Shown: positions 37,864 to 45,766 of the stretch, in pieces
Position numbering within the stretch: position 1 is the first letter of the stretch
Layout: each line of letters opens with the position of its first letter
Source: Saprospiraceae bacterium
GTDB lineage: Bacteria; Bacteroidota; Bacteroidia; Chitinophagales; Saprospiraceae
Assembly (NCBI GenBank): GCA_016714025.1
Contig: JADJOB010000002.1
Location: forward strand, 1,396,001 to 1,460,000
DNA: 64,000 nucleotides
Direction: 5' to 3'
Notes under the pieces: model-generated
What the model was told of the DNA's origin: nothing
Seen by the model: only the letters and a program-made list of their open reading frames with translations
The model's database searches: none
Position numbers and translations under genes: made by a program

Positions 37864-38331
37864 TTAAACTGTATTTCGATTGTATTGTTTCCAAATACTT
37901 GCAATCATTTTTAAGGGAATGCAACATCCGGAAAAAATAAAAGCACTGGCAAAAAAGATCATTTCAGTTCGTATATAAACGGACAAGCTGGATTGATCGG
38001 CTTCATTGAGATGTGAAACAAATTCCTGTATTCCAACTTCATCCAGATACCCTTTGAATCCATAAAACGATGTAATACCCCAGAATACGACCGGAATCAT
38101 TAAAAAGAGCACTACCAATTTAAAAGGGATCCACCAGGCATACGGGGTGTATTTCCAAAGAAAGATCCATCGGACAAATAAGATCAATCCCAAAATATAA
38201 AAAAAGTTGACCTTATAGAATTCAAATTCAATTTTGTAAAAATGGATTGGAAACAGAATAAGTGCTGCCAAAAGTGCTGCTGATATCCACCAGATTAGTT
38301 CGATTGTCCAAATATTTCGAAGAACGTTCAT
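37864..38331 (-). CDS. Small integral membrane protein, unknown function
   Basis: 155 residues with about four hydrophobic segments (around residues 10-30, 42-60, 68-88 and 123-142) and no recognised motif. The gap to the AhpD-like gene on the same strand is only 28 bp, so the two are probably one transcript. It is divergent from the transporter at 38365 with very little space between them, implying overlapping promoters. I do not recognise the family. Confidence 0.75.
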   Translation of the reverse strand: MNVLRNIWTIELIWWISAALLAALILFPIHFYKIEFEFYKVNFFYILGLILFVRWIFLWKYTPYAWWIPFKLVVLFLMIPVVFWGITSFYGFKGYLDEVGIQEFVSHLNEADQSSLSVYIRTEMIFFASAFIFSGCCIPLKMIASIWKQYNRNTV

Positions 38332-38364
38332 GATTTGTTTTTAATAGAATTTTTAGATCAATCC

Positions 38365-39549
38365 ATGGAAAAGCGTGTAAATGTAAGCTACAGCTTCCTC
38401 ATTGAATTGTATCTTTACTCCATGTGGCAAAAATACTACCGGTACATCATCGGGATCGGTATCTTGATCTTTTTATTATTTGTACTGAGTTATTTCAGTG
38501 AAGTCGTTAGTTATATTCTGATTAGTTGGGTGCTCAGTATGATTGGTCAACCCATTATGGGTTTCCTATTGGTCCGCCTCCATTTATTGCGTTTTTCGTT
38601 TGGAAAATCGCTGGCTGCCCTGTTGAGTCTGATCAGCATGTTTAGTATTTTAGGGGTGTTGTTGTGGTTATTTGTACCCTTGGTGATTCAACAAGCGGTG
38701 GTATTGTCTAAAGTGGATTTCAATGCAATTTCACTGGCTCTTCAGGAACCCATTGATAAGCTGAATATTTGGCTTCGTTCCCTGGGCCTGGAACCAGGAC
38801 CCAGCGCGGGGGATCAGGTAAAATCGTTTATAGGCTCTTATTTTGATCCCAGTCACATCAGTGATTTTTTTGGAACCTTACTCAGTAAAGCCGGTTCAAT
38901 TTTTATCGGTTTGTTTTCTATACTTTTTATCAGCTTTTTTTTCTTGAAAGAACGAGGCTTGTTTACAGAAATCGTGGAGTCATTCGTACCTACTGGACAA
39001 GAGCGTAAAGTGCGCAATGTAATTGACGATGTAAGTATATTATTAACCCGTTATTTTGGAGGGATCGTTTTGCAAATGACAATTCTGATGCTCCTTTCAA
39101 GTGGACTTTTAAGTTTTTTCGGAATTAAAAATGCATTATTGATTTCATTTTTTTACGTTGTCATGAATATCATTCCTTATTTGGGTCCGGTTATTGGAGC
39201 TGCGTTTGCTTGTTTGCTTACAATTTCCTCTAATTTGGAAATGAATTTTTATTCTCAAACACTTCCCTTGTTGTCAACAGTATTGTTGGTGTTTATCGTC
39301 ATCAAACTATTAGATGATTTCATTATTCAACCGTATATTTTTTCAAAACGTGTACAAGCACATCCTTTGGAAATCTTTATTGTAATTATGATTGGAGCCC
39401 GTGTTGGTGGAATCATCGGAATGGTGGTTGCTATACCGGCTTATACTATTTTCAGGGTATTGGCTAAAACATTTCTCAGTGAATTTAAAGTAATCCGAAA
39501 AATTACTGAAGATTTAACAACCAAAGAATTGTCAACCGAAGAAGACTAA
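38365..39549 (+). CDS. AI-2E family transporter
   Basis: An inner-membrane protein of about 394 residues with roughly eight hydrophobic segments. The family core is visible: FISFFFLKERG near the middle, then ISFFYVVMNIIPYLGPVIGAAFA, VFIVIKLLDDFIIQPYIFSKRV and HPLEIFIVIMIGARVGGIIGMVVAIPAYTIFRV, characteristic of the AI-2E/PerM family. Members export or exchange small molecules or ions; the actual substrate here cannot be inferred. I start at the ATG at 38365; the ATG at 38422 (MWQKYYRYIIGIG), just ahead of TM1, is equally plausible, while the upstream TTG at 38335 is not. Confidence 0.92.
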   Translation: MEKRVNVSYSFLIELYLYSMWQKYYRYIIGIGILIFLLFVLSYFSEVVSYILISWVLSMIGQPIMGFLLVRLHLLRFSFGKSLAALLSLISMFSILGVLLWLFVPLVIQQAVVLSKVDFNAISLALQEPIDKLNIWLRSLGLEPGPSAGDQVKSFIGSYFDPSHISDFFGTLLSKAGSIFIGLFSILFISFFFLKERGLFTEIVESFVPTGQERKVRNVIDDVSILLTRYFGGIVLQMTILMLLSSGLLSFFGIKNALLISFFYVVMNIIPYLGPVIGAAFACLLTISSNLEMNFYSQTLPLLSTVLLVFIVIKLLDDFIIQPYIFSKRVQAHPLEIFIVIMIGARVGGIIGMVVAIPAYTIFRVLAKTFLSEFKVIRKITEDLTTKELSTEED

Positions 39550-39593
39550 GATTTTAAATATATTTGTTTATAAGTTGCGTCAAATAATAAATT

Positions 39594-40267
39594 ATGTATT
39601 CCGATATTCAACATGCATTTGAAGGGTATATGCAAAGTTTAAGCAGCATGATCCCTCCATAGTAAATGCTTTAATTATTTTAATTATCGGATGGGTTTTA
39701 GCAAAAATTATCCAATGGCTGGTTTATAAATTAAGTCATGCATTGGGAATCGATCGACTGGCTCAAAAATCCGGCGTACATCGGTTCCTCGCAAAAAGAG
39801 GCATTAAACGGGGTTTTTCCGGACTGGCATCTTCTATCTTTTTCTGGATGATCATTTTGATTGTGATGGTCAAATTTTTTAATCTCCTGGGTTTAGAAGT
39901 TGTATCCGATTTACTCAATCAGTTTTTGTTTTTTATCCCTAATGTATTAATCGCTTGTGTTCTCATTATTCTTGGCTTTTATCTTGCAGAATTTGTTTCC
40001 AGCCTCGTAGTAGGATCATTGGAAGAAAGCAGTTTTGAAAATCCGGAGTTGATTGGCAAATTGGTTTTCTACTGCATTGGCTTTTTTACACTGGCTATAG
40101 CCTTAACCCAAATTGGAATTGGTGAAACCCTCATTACCAATGTAGTCAGTATTTTCTTTGGATCCATCGGATTAGCTTTTGCCATCGCATTTGGACTTGG
40201 AGCCAAGGACTGGGCCTCAACCATCATGAACAAATATTTTCGGAATTCTAAAGATTCGGAAGAATGA
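39594..40267 (+). pseudogene. Mechanosensitive-channel-like TM-helix protein, one-base frameshift
   Basis: From the ATG at 39594 the frame reads MYSDIQHAFEGYMQSLSSMIPP and then hits TAG. In the next frame the protein continues as IVNALIILIIGWVLAKIIQW...LGIDRLAQKSG, on through three more hydrophobic segments to a stop at 40267. Adding one base in the CCCTCC stretch at about 39654-39659 restores a 224-residue protein. The first helix followed by further paired helices, ending FFGSIGLAFAIAFGLGAKDWA, matches the conserved TM-helix repeat family related to MscS small-conductance channels; the cytoplasmic vestibule domain is absent, as is usual for this subgroup. An assembly error is the likely cause of the break. 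Confidence 0.82.
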
Positions 40268-40340
40268 AAATTGGGAGCAATGTTCCAATTTTCCAATGCT
40301 GCGATGTTCCAATGTGGTAATGTTTCAATTTAATATCCGT

Positions 40341-40369
40341 AGCTAGACGTAGCTTGGAGCTACATCAAC
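40341..40369. repeat. Diverged REP-like palindrome, singleton
   Basis: The element AGCTAGACGTAGC...GAGCTACATCAA matches the REP unit of the 47-49 kb array (AGCTAGGCGTAGGC...GCCTACGTCAA) at both flanks, while the stem sequence differs with its pairing kept (GTAGCT/AGCTAC). It lies between two convergent genes and is followed after 7 bases by a T7 run at 40378-40384, so it may also act as a terminator for the upstream gene. Confidence 0.6.
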
Positions 40370-40382
40370 GGGCAGTGTTTTT

Positions 40383-40763
40383 TTACGATAAACTGCTGGT
40401 TTCAACTTTATATTCCAACAATACTTCAAACGGAATGTATTTTAGAACATCTTGATTCGTTGATTCCAAAATAATTTCTGGAGCAGCGCCGGCTTCCCAG
40501 GCCTCTTTCCAACGCAAGGCACATAAACACCATTGATCACCGGGCTTAACTCCGGCAAATTGATATTCTGGTCTTGGGGTGGACAAATCATTGCCTCTGA
40601 GTTTTGAGAATTCAAGAAATTCAGTGGTTGCGCGGATGCATATCGTGTGCATTCCAAGATCATCAGCCCCAGTTGTACAACAGCCATCACGATAAAACCC
40701 GGTTAAAGGATCCATACTACAAGGCACTAATGGCTTTCCAAATACATTTAATTTTAAATTCAT
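40383..40763 (-). CDS. DUF2237 family protein
   Basis: 126 residues from the ATG at 40763. The family pattern is clear: LNVFGKPLVPCSMDPLTGFYRDGCC, TGADDLGMHTICI, FLEFSKLRGNDLSTPRPEYQF, and KPGDQWCLCALRWKEAWEAG. These match DUF2237, a small cytosolic cysteine-containing family of unknown function common in bacteria. It is transcribed leftward on its own, convergent with the MscS-like gene. The family is certain; the role is unknown. Confidence 0.93.
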   Translation of the reverse strand: MNLKLNVFGKPLVPCSMDPLTGFYRDGCCTTGADDLGMHTICIRATTEFLEFSKLRGNDLSTPRPEYQFAGVKPGDQWCLCALRWKEAWEAGAAPEIILESTNQDVLKYIPFEVLLEYKVETSSLS

Positions 40764-40879
40764 CAATCTATATTTAACAGAATATCAATGTTATATATTT
40801 AAATAGCAACTCTATTCAAAACCCCTTCAGCCCCGGAATCAGTAGTCAGGAATTAGTATTCAGTAGTCAAAAATTTTAG

Positions 40880-41120
40880 CAACAGCCTAACAAATTAACA
40901 AGCTAATAAGCTAACAAGCTAACAAGCAAATAAGCTAATAAGCTAATAAGCTAATAAGCTTGCAAGCTAACAACCCTCCAGCCCAACAGCCCAACAGTCC
41001 AACAGTCCAATAGTCTAATAGTCTAACAGTCTAACAGTCTTATAGTCTAACAGCCCTCCAGCCCTTCAGCCTTCCTTCCCTCCAGCCCTCCAGCCCTTCA
41101 GTCCTTCCGACCTTCCGTCT
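40880..41120. repeat. Low-complexity degenerate short repeats
   Basis: The stretch passes from AAGCTAACAAGCTAATA-type units (about 40880-40965) into CCAACAGTCCAACAGTC and CTAACAGTCTAACAGTC units (40970-41060) and then CCCTCCAGCCCTTCAGC units (41060-41115). It fills the gap between DUF2237 and the OmpA gene and is not coding. The drift from one unit to the next looks like slipped-strand expansion. Confidence 0.85.
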
Positions 41121-41220
41121 ATTTCCTCTTCTCCATACCATTAACATATATTTTATCAATTAAACCAGCCAAAATTGTACTTTTGTGGCCAATTTTAAAA
41201 TATTTAAACAATATACCAAA

Positions 41221-42114
41221 ATGAATAAGATTGTAACGCTTGCTTTTTCTGTTTTGTTCTTAGCTTCTTGTGTATCCAGTAAAAAATACAAAGATCTTCA
41301 GTCTGAAATGGAAAATGCTAAAATGAGTTTGCAAAAATGCAATGACAACCTTGCAAACTGTGAATCGGAGAAAGCTAAAATAGCCTCTGATTGCAAAAAT
41401 CAGGTAGCTACTTTAGATGCTGAATCCAAATCCAAATCAAGTAAAATTAAATCGCTTGAAGAGCAAATGGAAATGTTGAAAAAAACCAATAACAATTTAT
41501 TGGATCGTTTATCTGATTTATCCATTGTAAGTAAAGCAGGTGCAGAAAGTATTAAAAAATCTTTGGATGCCTTGAATGAAAAAGATCGCTACATCAAGGA
41601 TCTTAACAATGCAATGGCTCGTAAAGATTCACTCAATATGGCATTGATCCTTAACTTGAAAAGATCACTTTCTGGTATTAATTCTGAAGACGTAAATATC
41701 GAAGTTAAGAAAGGCGTTGTTTTTGTTTCGCTTTCTGATAAAATGTTATTTAAAACAGCCAGTGCAAGTATCAATGAAAAAGCAGGAATGGTACTTGAAA
41801 AAATTGCTAAAGTCTTAAATGACCATAAAGATTTAAACATTATGGTTGAAGGTCATACAGACAATGTACCAATGTCTAATGACTGCGTAGCAGACAACTG
41901 GGATCTGAGTACAAAAAGAGCAACTGCAGTAGTTCGTATGCTGGAAAAGAAATACAAAGTGAGCCCAAGTCGTATGACTGCAGGAGGTCGCTCAGAATAT
42001 GATCCAAAAGCATCTAATGACAATGCTGACGGCAGAAAAGCCAATCGTCGGACAGAAATAATTCTGGTACCACAATTAGATCAATTCTTTAAATTGATCG
42101 CTCCTCAGAGCTAA
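41221..42114 (+). CDS. OmpA-family lipoprotein (peptidoglycan-binding)
   Basis: 297 residues from the ATG at 41221 (MNKIVTLAFSVLFLASC); the frame is open 12 codons upstream from a GTG, but the ATG starts a proper lipoprotein signal with the lipidated Cys at residue 17. A long coiled coil follows (about residues 25-125), then an OmpA C-terminal domain: MLFKTASASINEKAGMVLEKI, VEGHTDNVPM, NWDLSTKRATAVVRML, and DGRKANRRTEIIL with the conserved Asp/Arg pair that binds diaminopimelate. It links the outer membrane to peptidoglycan. It is monocistronic, with a strong terminator. Confidence 0.95.
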   Translation: MNKIVTLAFSVLFLASCVSSKKYKDLQSEMENAKMSLQKCNDNLANCESEKAKIASDCKNQVATLDAESKSKSSKIKSLEEQMEMLKKTNNNLLDRLSDLSIVSKAGAESIKKSLDALNEKDRYIKDLNNAMARKDSLNMALILNLKRSLSGINSEDVNIEVKKGVVFVSLSDKMLFKTASASINEKAGMVLEKIAKVLNDHKDLNIMVEGHTDNVPMSNDCVADNWDLSTKRATAVVRMLEKKYKVSPSRMTAGGRSEYDPKASNDNADGRKANRRTEIILVPQLDQFFKLIAPQS

Positions 42115-42137
42115 GCGCTGATAAAAAATCAATAGCT

Positions 42138-42174
42138 AAAATGCCATGTACATTCCTTATGTACATGGCATTTT
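42138..42174 (+). terminator. Rho-independent terminator after the OmpA lipoprotein gene
   Basis: A perfect 16-bp stem (42138-42153 with 42159-42174) with a 5-base loop ends in TTTT, 23 bases after the stop codon. Confidence 0.88.
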
Positions 42175-42546
42175 GCATTTCTAATGACTCAAAATATTAT
42201 TTTGCGAGCCAAACAGCATGGAAATCCACCAAAACCTTAAAAATTGGAAAGTTTCAATGCGTTCTCCAGATTATATTTTGGTAACATTAAAATGTTTATT
42301 TTATTTTTAATGTATATAATCTCAAATAATAATGGATTATGTATTATAAATAAATTTAATATATTTTTTTTTAAATTTCCATTTCCTGCAAGCACATTTT
42401 TTCAACGAAATCGTTTTATCATTACGCAAACAAGAGGAAATACCGCTATGCTAAAACTTTGCATTTGTTTGGTTTGGCTGTTTTTTCTTCTATCATTTTA
42501 GAATAAAATTTTTTAATTCATTCAAAACTGTTAATTCCAGTCGGTT
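42175..42546. other. Leader region of the exbB operon, AT-rich
   Basis: This 372-bp stretch upstream of exbB has no convincing gene. The open frame at 42244-42501 is AT-driven and lacks any protein signature. The exbB promoter should lie here; I cannot place it with confidence. Confidence 0.45.
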
Positions 42547-43370
42547 ATGAGTAATCCAAATGTAAAGGGTGCTGAAGCATCCAGTAGTAAATTCAGTTCG
42601 TTATTTGCAGCCATTGTAATTCCTTTGGCACTCTTTGTAGGGGTATTAGTTTACAAATTTATTCTGGGAAATTCAGCCCATTTTGAAGGTGGCAACCCAG
42701 AGGGTCACCCCCACCCAGGTGATTATTTAGGCATGATGTACAAAGGGGGGAATTTTGGTACCGGTCCTTATGGGTCTGTTTATGATAGTAATTGCTGTCA
42801 TTATCGAACGGATGTTGACCATTGGTGCTGCATCAGGTAAAGGTTCGATTCAGGGATTTGTTCGCAAAATCAAACAACTCTTAGATGGAAATCAAATCGA
42901 TCAGGCCATTGCTGAGTGCGACAAACAAAAAGGTTCTGTTGCCAATGTGATCCGTGAAGGTTTGACAAAGTACAAAGAGATGACAAAAGCTACTGATCTT
43001 GATAAAGATCATAAAGTTTTGGCTATCCAAAAAGAAATTGAAGAATCCACTTCTTTGGAGTTACCCATGTTGGAAAAAAAACCTGGTAATTCTCGCAACG
43101 ATTTCTTCAGTAGCAACCTTGTTTGGTTTATTAGGTACCGTATTTGGGATGATCCGCGCATTCTCTGCGATTGCAACAGCAGGAGCTCCGGATGCAGTAG
43201 CCTTATCAACGGGTATTTCTGAGGCTTTGATCAATACCGCTTTAGGTATCTCTACCTCTGCGCTCGCCATTGTTTCATACAACTACTTTACAACCCGTAT
43301 TGATGGCTTGACTTATGGTATTGATGAAGCAGGTTTTACTATTGCTCAAACATTTGCTTCCAAGCATTAA
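42547..43370 (+). pseudogene. exbB: ExbB/MotA-TolQ-type proton channel, split by two single-base insertions
   Basis: ExbB forms the proton channel in the inner membrane that, with ExbD, powers TonB. Three consecutive frames each carry one part: MSNPNVKGAEASSSK..GDYLGMMYKGG with TM1; VPVLMGLFMIVIAVIIERMLTIGAA to LELPMLEK; and NLVILATISSVATLFGLLGTVFGMIRAFSAIA...ALGISTSALAIVSYNYF, which carries the conserved MotA/TolQ/ExbB helices. Removing one G from the six at 42745-42750 and one A from the eight at 43074-43081 gives a continuous 273-residue protein of normal length. Both breaks sit in homopolymers and the downstream operon is intact, so error rather than decay is likely. It is the first gene of the operon with two exbD genes and tonB. 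Confidence 0.9.
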
Positions 43371-43394
43371 TCTATAAACCACTAGCATACCATT

Positions 43395-44000
43395 ATGCCA
43401 AAGGTTAAAGTTCCACGAAAAAGTACGGCCATTGATATGACTGCGATGTGTGATGTCGCATTCTTACTATTGACCTTCTTTATTCTTACTACCAAATTCA
43501 GGCCTCAAGAGGTTGTGCAAATTGACATCCCTTCTTCAACTGCCCAAATTCCAATTCCGGATAAGGACATATTAATGATTCATATTTCTCCGGATGGAAA
43601 AGTATTTATGGGTTTGGATGATCAAAATACCCGTTTGGCTTTATTGGATAAACTGGAGGAAGCCTACAGTATAAAATTTTCACCAAAACAACGGGATGCA
43701 TTTCGACTCACTGAATTGTGGGGTATGGATATTCGCCAGTTGCCTCAATTTTTGGATCAGGATATTAATACCCGTGCAACCGCTGCACAACCAGGGATGA
43801 AGATTGATACTACTGGAGGTGAACATCAATTGCAGGACTTGATTTTATTTTCAAGACGTGCCAATAATAATTTAAGAATTGCCATTAAGGCAGATAAGAC
43901 AACTGAATACAAAGCCTTTGATAAAGTAATTGAAACGCTACAGGAACAAAAAGTCAATCGTTTTAATTTAATTACATCGGCTCGAACCGGTAAAGAGTAA
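43395..44000 (+). CDS. exbD: ExbD/TolR biopolymer transport protein (first copy)
   Basis: 201 residues: a short cytoplasmic N-terminus, one transmembrane helix MCDVAFLLLTFFILTT with the essential proton-carrying Asp (D20), then a periplasmic domain starting RPQEVVQIDIPSS. The C-terminal ADKTTEYKAFDKVIETLQEQKVNRFNLIT is the ExbD periplasmic fold. It pairs with ExbB to use proton motive force for TonB. It has a longer periplasmic part than the E. coli protein (141 residues). It starts 24 bp after exbB; two different exbD genes in tandem are usual in Bacteroidota. Confidence 0.94.
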   Translation: MPKVKVPRKSTAIDMTAMCDVAFLLLTFFILTTKFRPQEVVQIDIPSSTAQIPIPDKDILMIHISPDGKVFMGLDDQNTRLALLDKLEEAYSIKFSPKQRDAFRLTELWGMDIRQLPQFLDQDINTRATAAQPGMKIDTTGGEHQLQDLILFSRRANNNLRIAIKADKTTEYKAFDKVIETLQEQKVNRFNLITSARTGKE

Positions 44001-44033
44001 AATCATTTTTAAAGCAAACAATTCAAATGAATT

Positions 44034-44600
44034 ATGGCTGAAATGAATGTCCCCGAAAGTGGGGCGAAGAAAGGAAAAAAGAAGGCACGATCGAAAAAGA
44101 TGTCTACTCGTGTAGACCTTACCGCGATGGTGGATTTGGGCTTTTTATTGATTACCTTCTTTATGTTGGCTACTACCTTCAACAAACCCAAAACCATGGA
44201 GGTCAATAAACCGGCCAAACAAAAGGAGGATGTTGAAGAACCACCAATAAAAATGTCAAAGACTGTCAATTTTTTATTGGGGAATAATAATTTAGTGTAT
44301 TGGTATGTTTCCCCGGATGAAATCAATGCCGATACTAAATTGGAATTGGACAGTGTGGATTACAGTGCCAATGGCGTCCGCCAAATTATTAAAAGAAGAA
44401 TCAAAGAAGTTCACGAAATGTGGACGGATACGACCAACTTGTTTGTAATGATTAAACCCTTACCAGGGTCTAAATACAAAAACATCGTTGATATCCTGGA
44501 TGAAATGACCATTAACAATGTTCGGACTTACGCAATCTTAAAACCCAATGATCCTGTGGATAGTTTGGTTTGTTTAAAGATTGGTCAATCCAGGAAATAA
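44034..44600 (+). CDS. exbD: ExbD/TolR biopolymer transport protein (second copy)
   Basis: 188 residues with a very basic N-terminus (KKGKKKARSKKMSTR), then the single helix MVDLGFLLITFFMLATTF with the conserved Asp (D34), then a periplasmic domain. It starts 33 bp after the first exbD gene. The protein is related to but clearly different from that copy: the central periplasmic part is shorter and contains SKTVNFLLGNNNLVYWYVS. It is likely to form a mixed ExbD assembly with the first copy. Confidence 0.93.
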   Translation: MAEMNVPESGAKKGKKKARSKKMSTRVDLTAMVDLGFLLITFFMLATTFNKPKTMEVNKPAKQKEDVEEPPIKMSKTVNFLLGNNNLVYWYVSPDEINADTKLELDSVDYSANGVRQIIKRRIKEVHEMWTDTTNLFVMIKPLPGSKYKNIVDILDEMTINNVRTYAILKPNDPVDSLVCLKIGQSRK

Positions 44601-44647
44601 ATTGAAGAAATTTTTGTTATACCATTAATACGCTTAAATAAAAAGCA

Positions 44648-45466
44648 ATGGAGAATAAAGATTATATGAAACTTAGCATGGATGAAATCGTCTTTGAAGG
44701 ACGAAATAAATCCTATGGTGCCTATTTGTTGCGTAAAATTTACGACGACAACATGGCTCGTTCGGCCATTCTGGGCATTTTGCTTTTTATATTGGGAATC
44801 AGTATGCCCATGATCATTAAAATGGTGAAAGGTTGGATCCCTGAAAAAGCGGATAAAGAAATTATGAAAGAAGTGGTTTTGGCTGATGCTCCACCGCTGG
44901 ATCCTAAAAAACCACTACCACCACCTCCGCCTAAAGTAGAGCCTCCACCAATTAAAGATCAAATTAAATTCGTTCCTCCGAAGGTTAAAAAAGATGAGGA
45001 GGTAAAAGAAGAAGAACCACCTCCTCCAACCATTGAGGAAATGAAGGATAAGGAAATCGCCACAGAAACGAAAGAAGGCGATAAAGATGGAATCGATGCA
45101 TCCTTGCTTGAACCTCCTCCACCGGTAGTGGAAGAGAAAAAGGAGGAAGAGGTTTTTAAATTTGTTGAACAAATGCCCGCATTTCCGGATGGCGATGCAG
45201 CTATGATGAAATACATACGGGAACACATCCGCTATCCGGCTATTGCCAAAGAAAATGGAATTGAAGGAACTGTGGTAATCCAGTTTGTCGTTACTAAAGA
45301 TGGCGACATTCAAAGGGTACAGGTTGCCAGAGGTATTGGCGGAGGTTGCGATGAGGAAGCTTCACGCGTTGTCAAATCCATGCCAAATTGGAAACCGGGT
45401 AAACACAATGGCAAAGCCGTTCCGGTGAGTTTTACGCTCCCGATCCGATTTAAGTTGGAGGGTTAG
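44648..45466 (+). CDS. tonB: TonB family energy transducer
   Basis: 272 residues. One transmembrane helix (ILGILLFILGISMPMIIKMV, about residues 41-60) follows a short cytoplasmic part; next comes a Pro-rich, Glu/Lys-rich periplasm-spanning region (PPPPPKVEPPP and EEEPPPPTIEEM), then the TonB C-terminal domain (FPDGDAAMMKYIREHIRYP, GTVVIQFVVTKDGDI, SMPNWKPGKHNGKAVPVSFTLPIRF). It transmits energy from ExbB/ExbD to outer-membrane receptors. The N-terminal SMDEIVFEGRNKSYGAYLLRK is typical of Bacteroidota TonB proteins. Last conserved gene of the exbB operon. Confidence 0.95.
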   Translation: MENKDYMKLSMDEIVFEGRNKSYGAYLLRKIYDDNMARSAILGILLFILGISMPMIIKMVKGWIPEKADKEIMKEVVLADAPPLDPKKPLPPPPPKVEPPPIKDQIKFVPPKVKKDEEVKEEEPPPPTIEEMKDKEIATETKEGDKDGIDASLLEPPPPVVEEKKEEEVFKFVEQMPAFPDGDAAMMKYIREHIRYPAIAKENGIEGTVVIQFVVTKDGDIQRVQVARGIGGGCDEEASRVVKSMPNWKPGKHNGKAVPVSFTLPIRFKLEG

Positions 45467-45636
45467 TGCTCCTTCGAAGGATATTTTTCATATTATTGGG
45501 AATTAGCTACATCGTATTGGGCGGGTATGTATATTTCTATCCTATCATTTCAGCACCTTGGGGCTATGTGTTTTCTTTTGCCTGCATCCTTTACGGGATC
45601 TGGAGAATTTACAGAGGGCTAAAACTGACAGAATAA
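45466..45636 (+). CDS. Small two-helix membrane protein
   Basis: A 56-codon frame starts at a GTG that shares one base with the tonB stop codon (TAGTG). The product has two hydrophobic stretches (IFFILLGISYIVLGGYVYFY and WGYVFSFACILYGIW) and ends RIYRGLKLTE. Its close overlap with tonB, clean two-helix layout and charged tail suggest a real small membrane protein, possibly co-translated with tonB. I know no named family. Confidence 0.55.
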   Translation: MLLRRIFFILLGISYIVLGGYVYFYPIISAPWGYVFSFACILYGIWRIYRGLKLTE

Positions 45637-45660
45637 TTAATTAAACCCACCCTTTTCTAG

Positions 45661-45724
45661 ATTTCCCCAAACTTTTCCAAAACTTAGGGTTTAAACCCCA
45701 AGTTTTGGAAAAGTTTGGGGAAAT
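45661..45724. repeat. 64-bp near-perfect palindrome
   Basis: The 25-bp outer arms (45661-45685 and 45700-45724) are perfectly complementary, and the centre AGGGTTT/AAACCCC continues the pairing with one mismatch and no loop, so each arm is 32 bp. It lies between the small membrane protein gene and rmuC, both on the + strand, and has no T-tract. Confidence 0.93.
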
Positions 45725-45766
45725 TTCAAAACCCGGGATCACTCAAATTTGTTTTAATTTTAATCC

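Noticed and set aside
42244..42501. 85-codon open frame upstream of exbB
   Set aside because: Phe/Ile/Asn-rich composition reflects AT-rich DNA; no motif.
42547..43370. Programmed frameshifting in exbB
   Set aside because: Two separate shifts at unrelated homopolymers would be required, and other unrelated genes nearby show the same kind of break; errors are more likely.
44915..45313. 132-codon antisense open frame inside tonB
   Set aside because: Complement of the Pro/Glu/Lys-rich region gives Phe/Trp/Arg runs; tonB is clearly the real gene.
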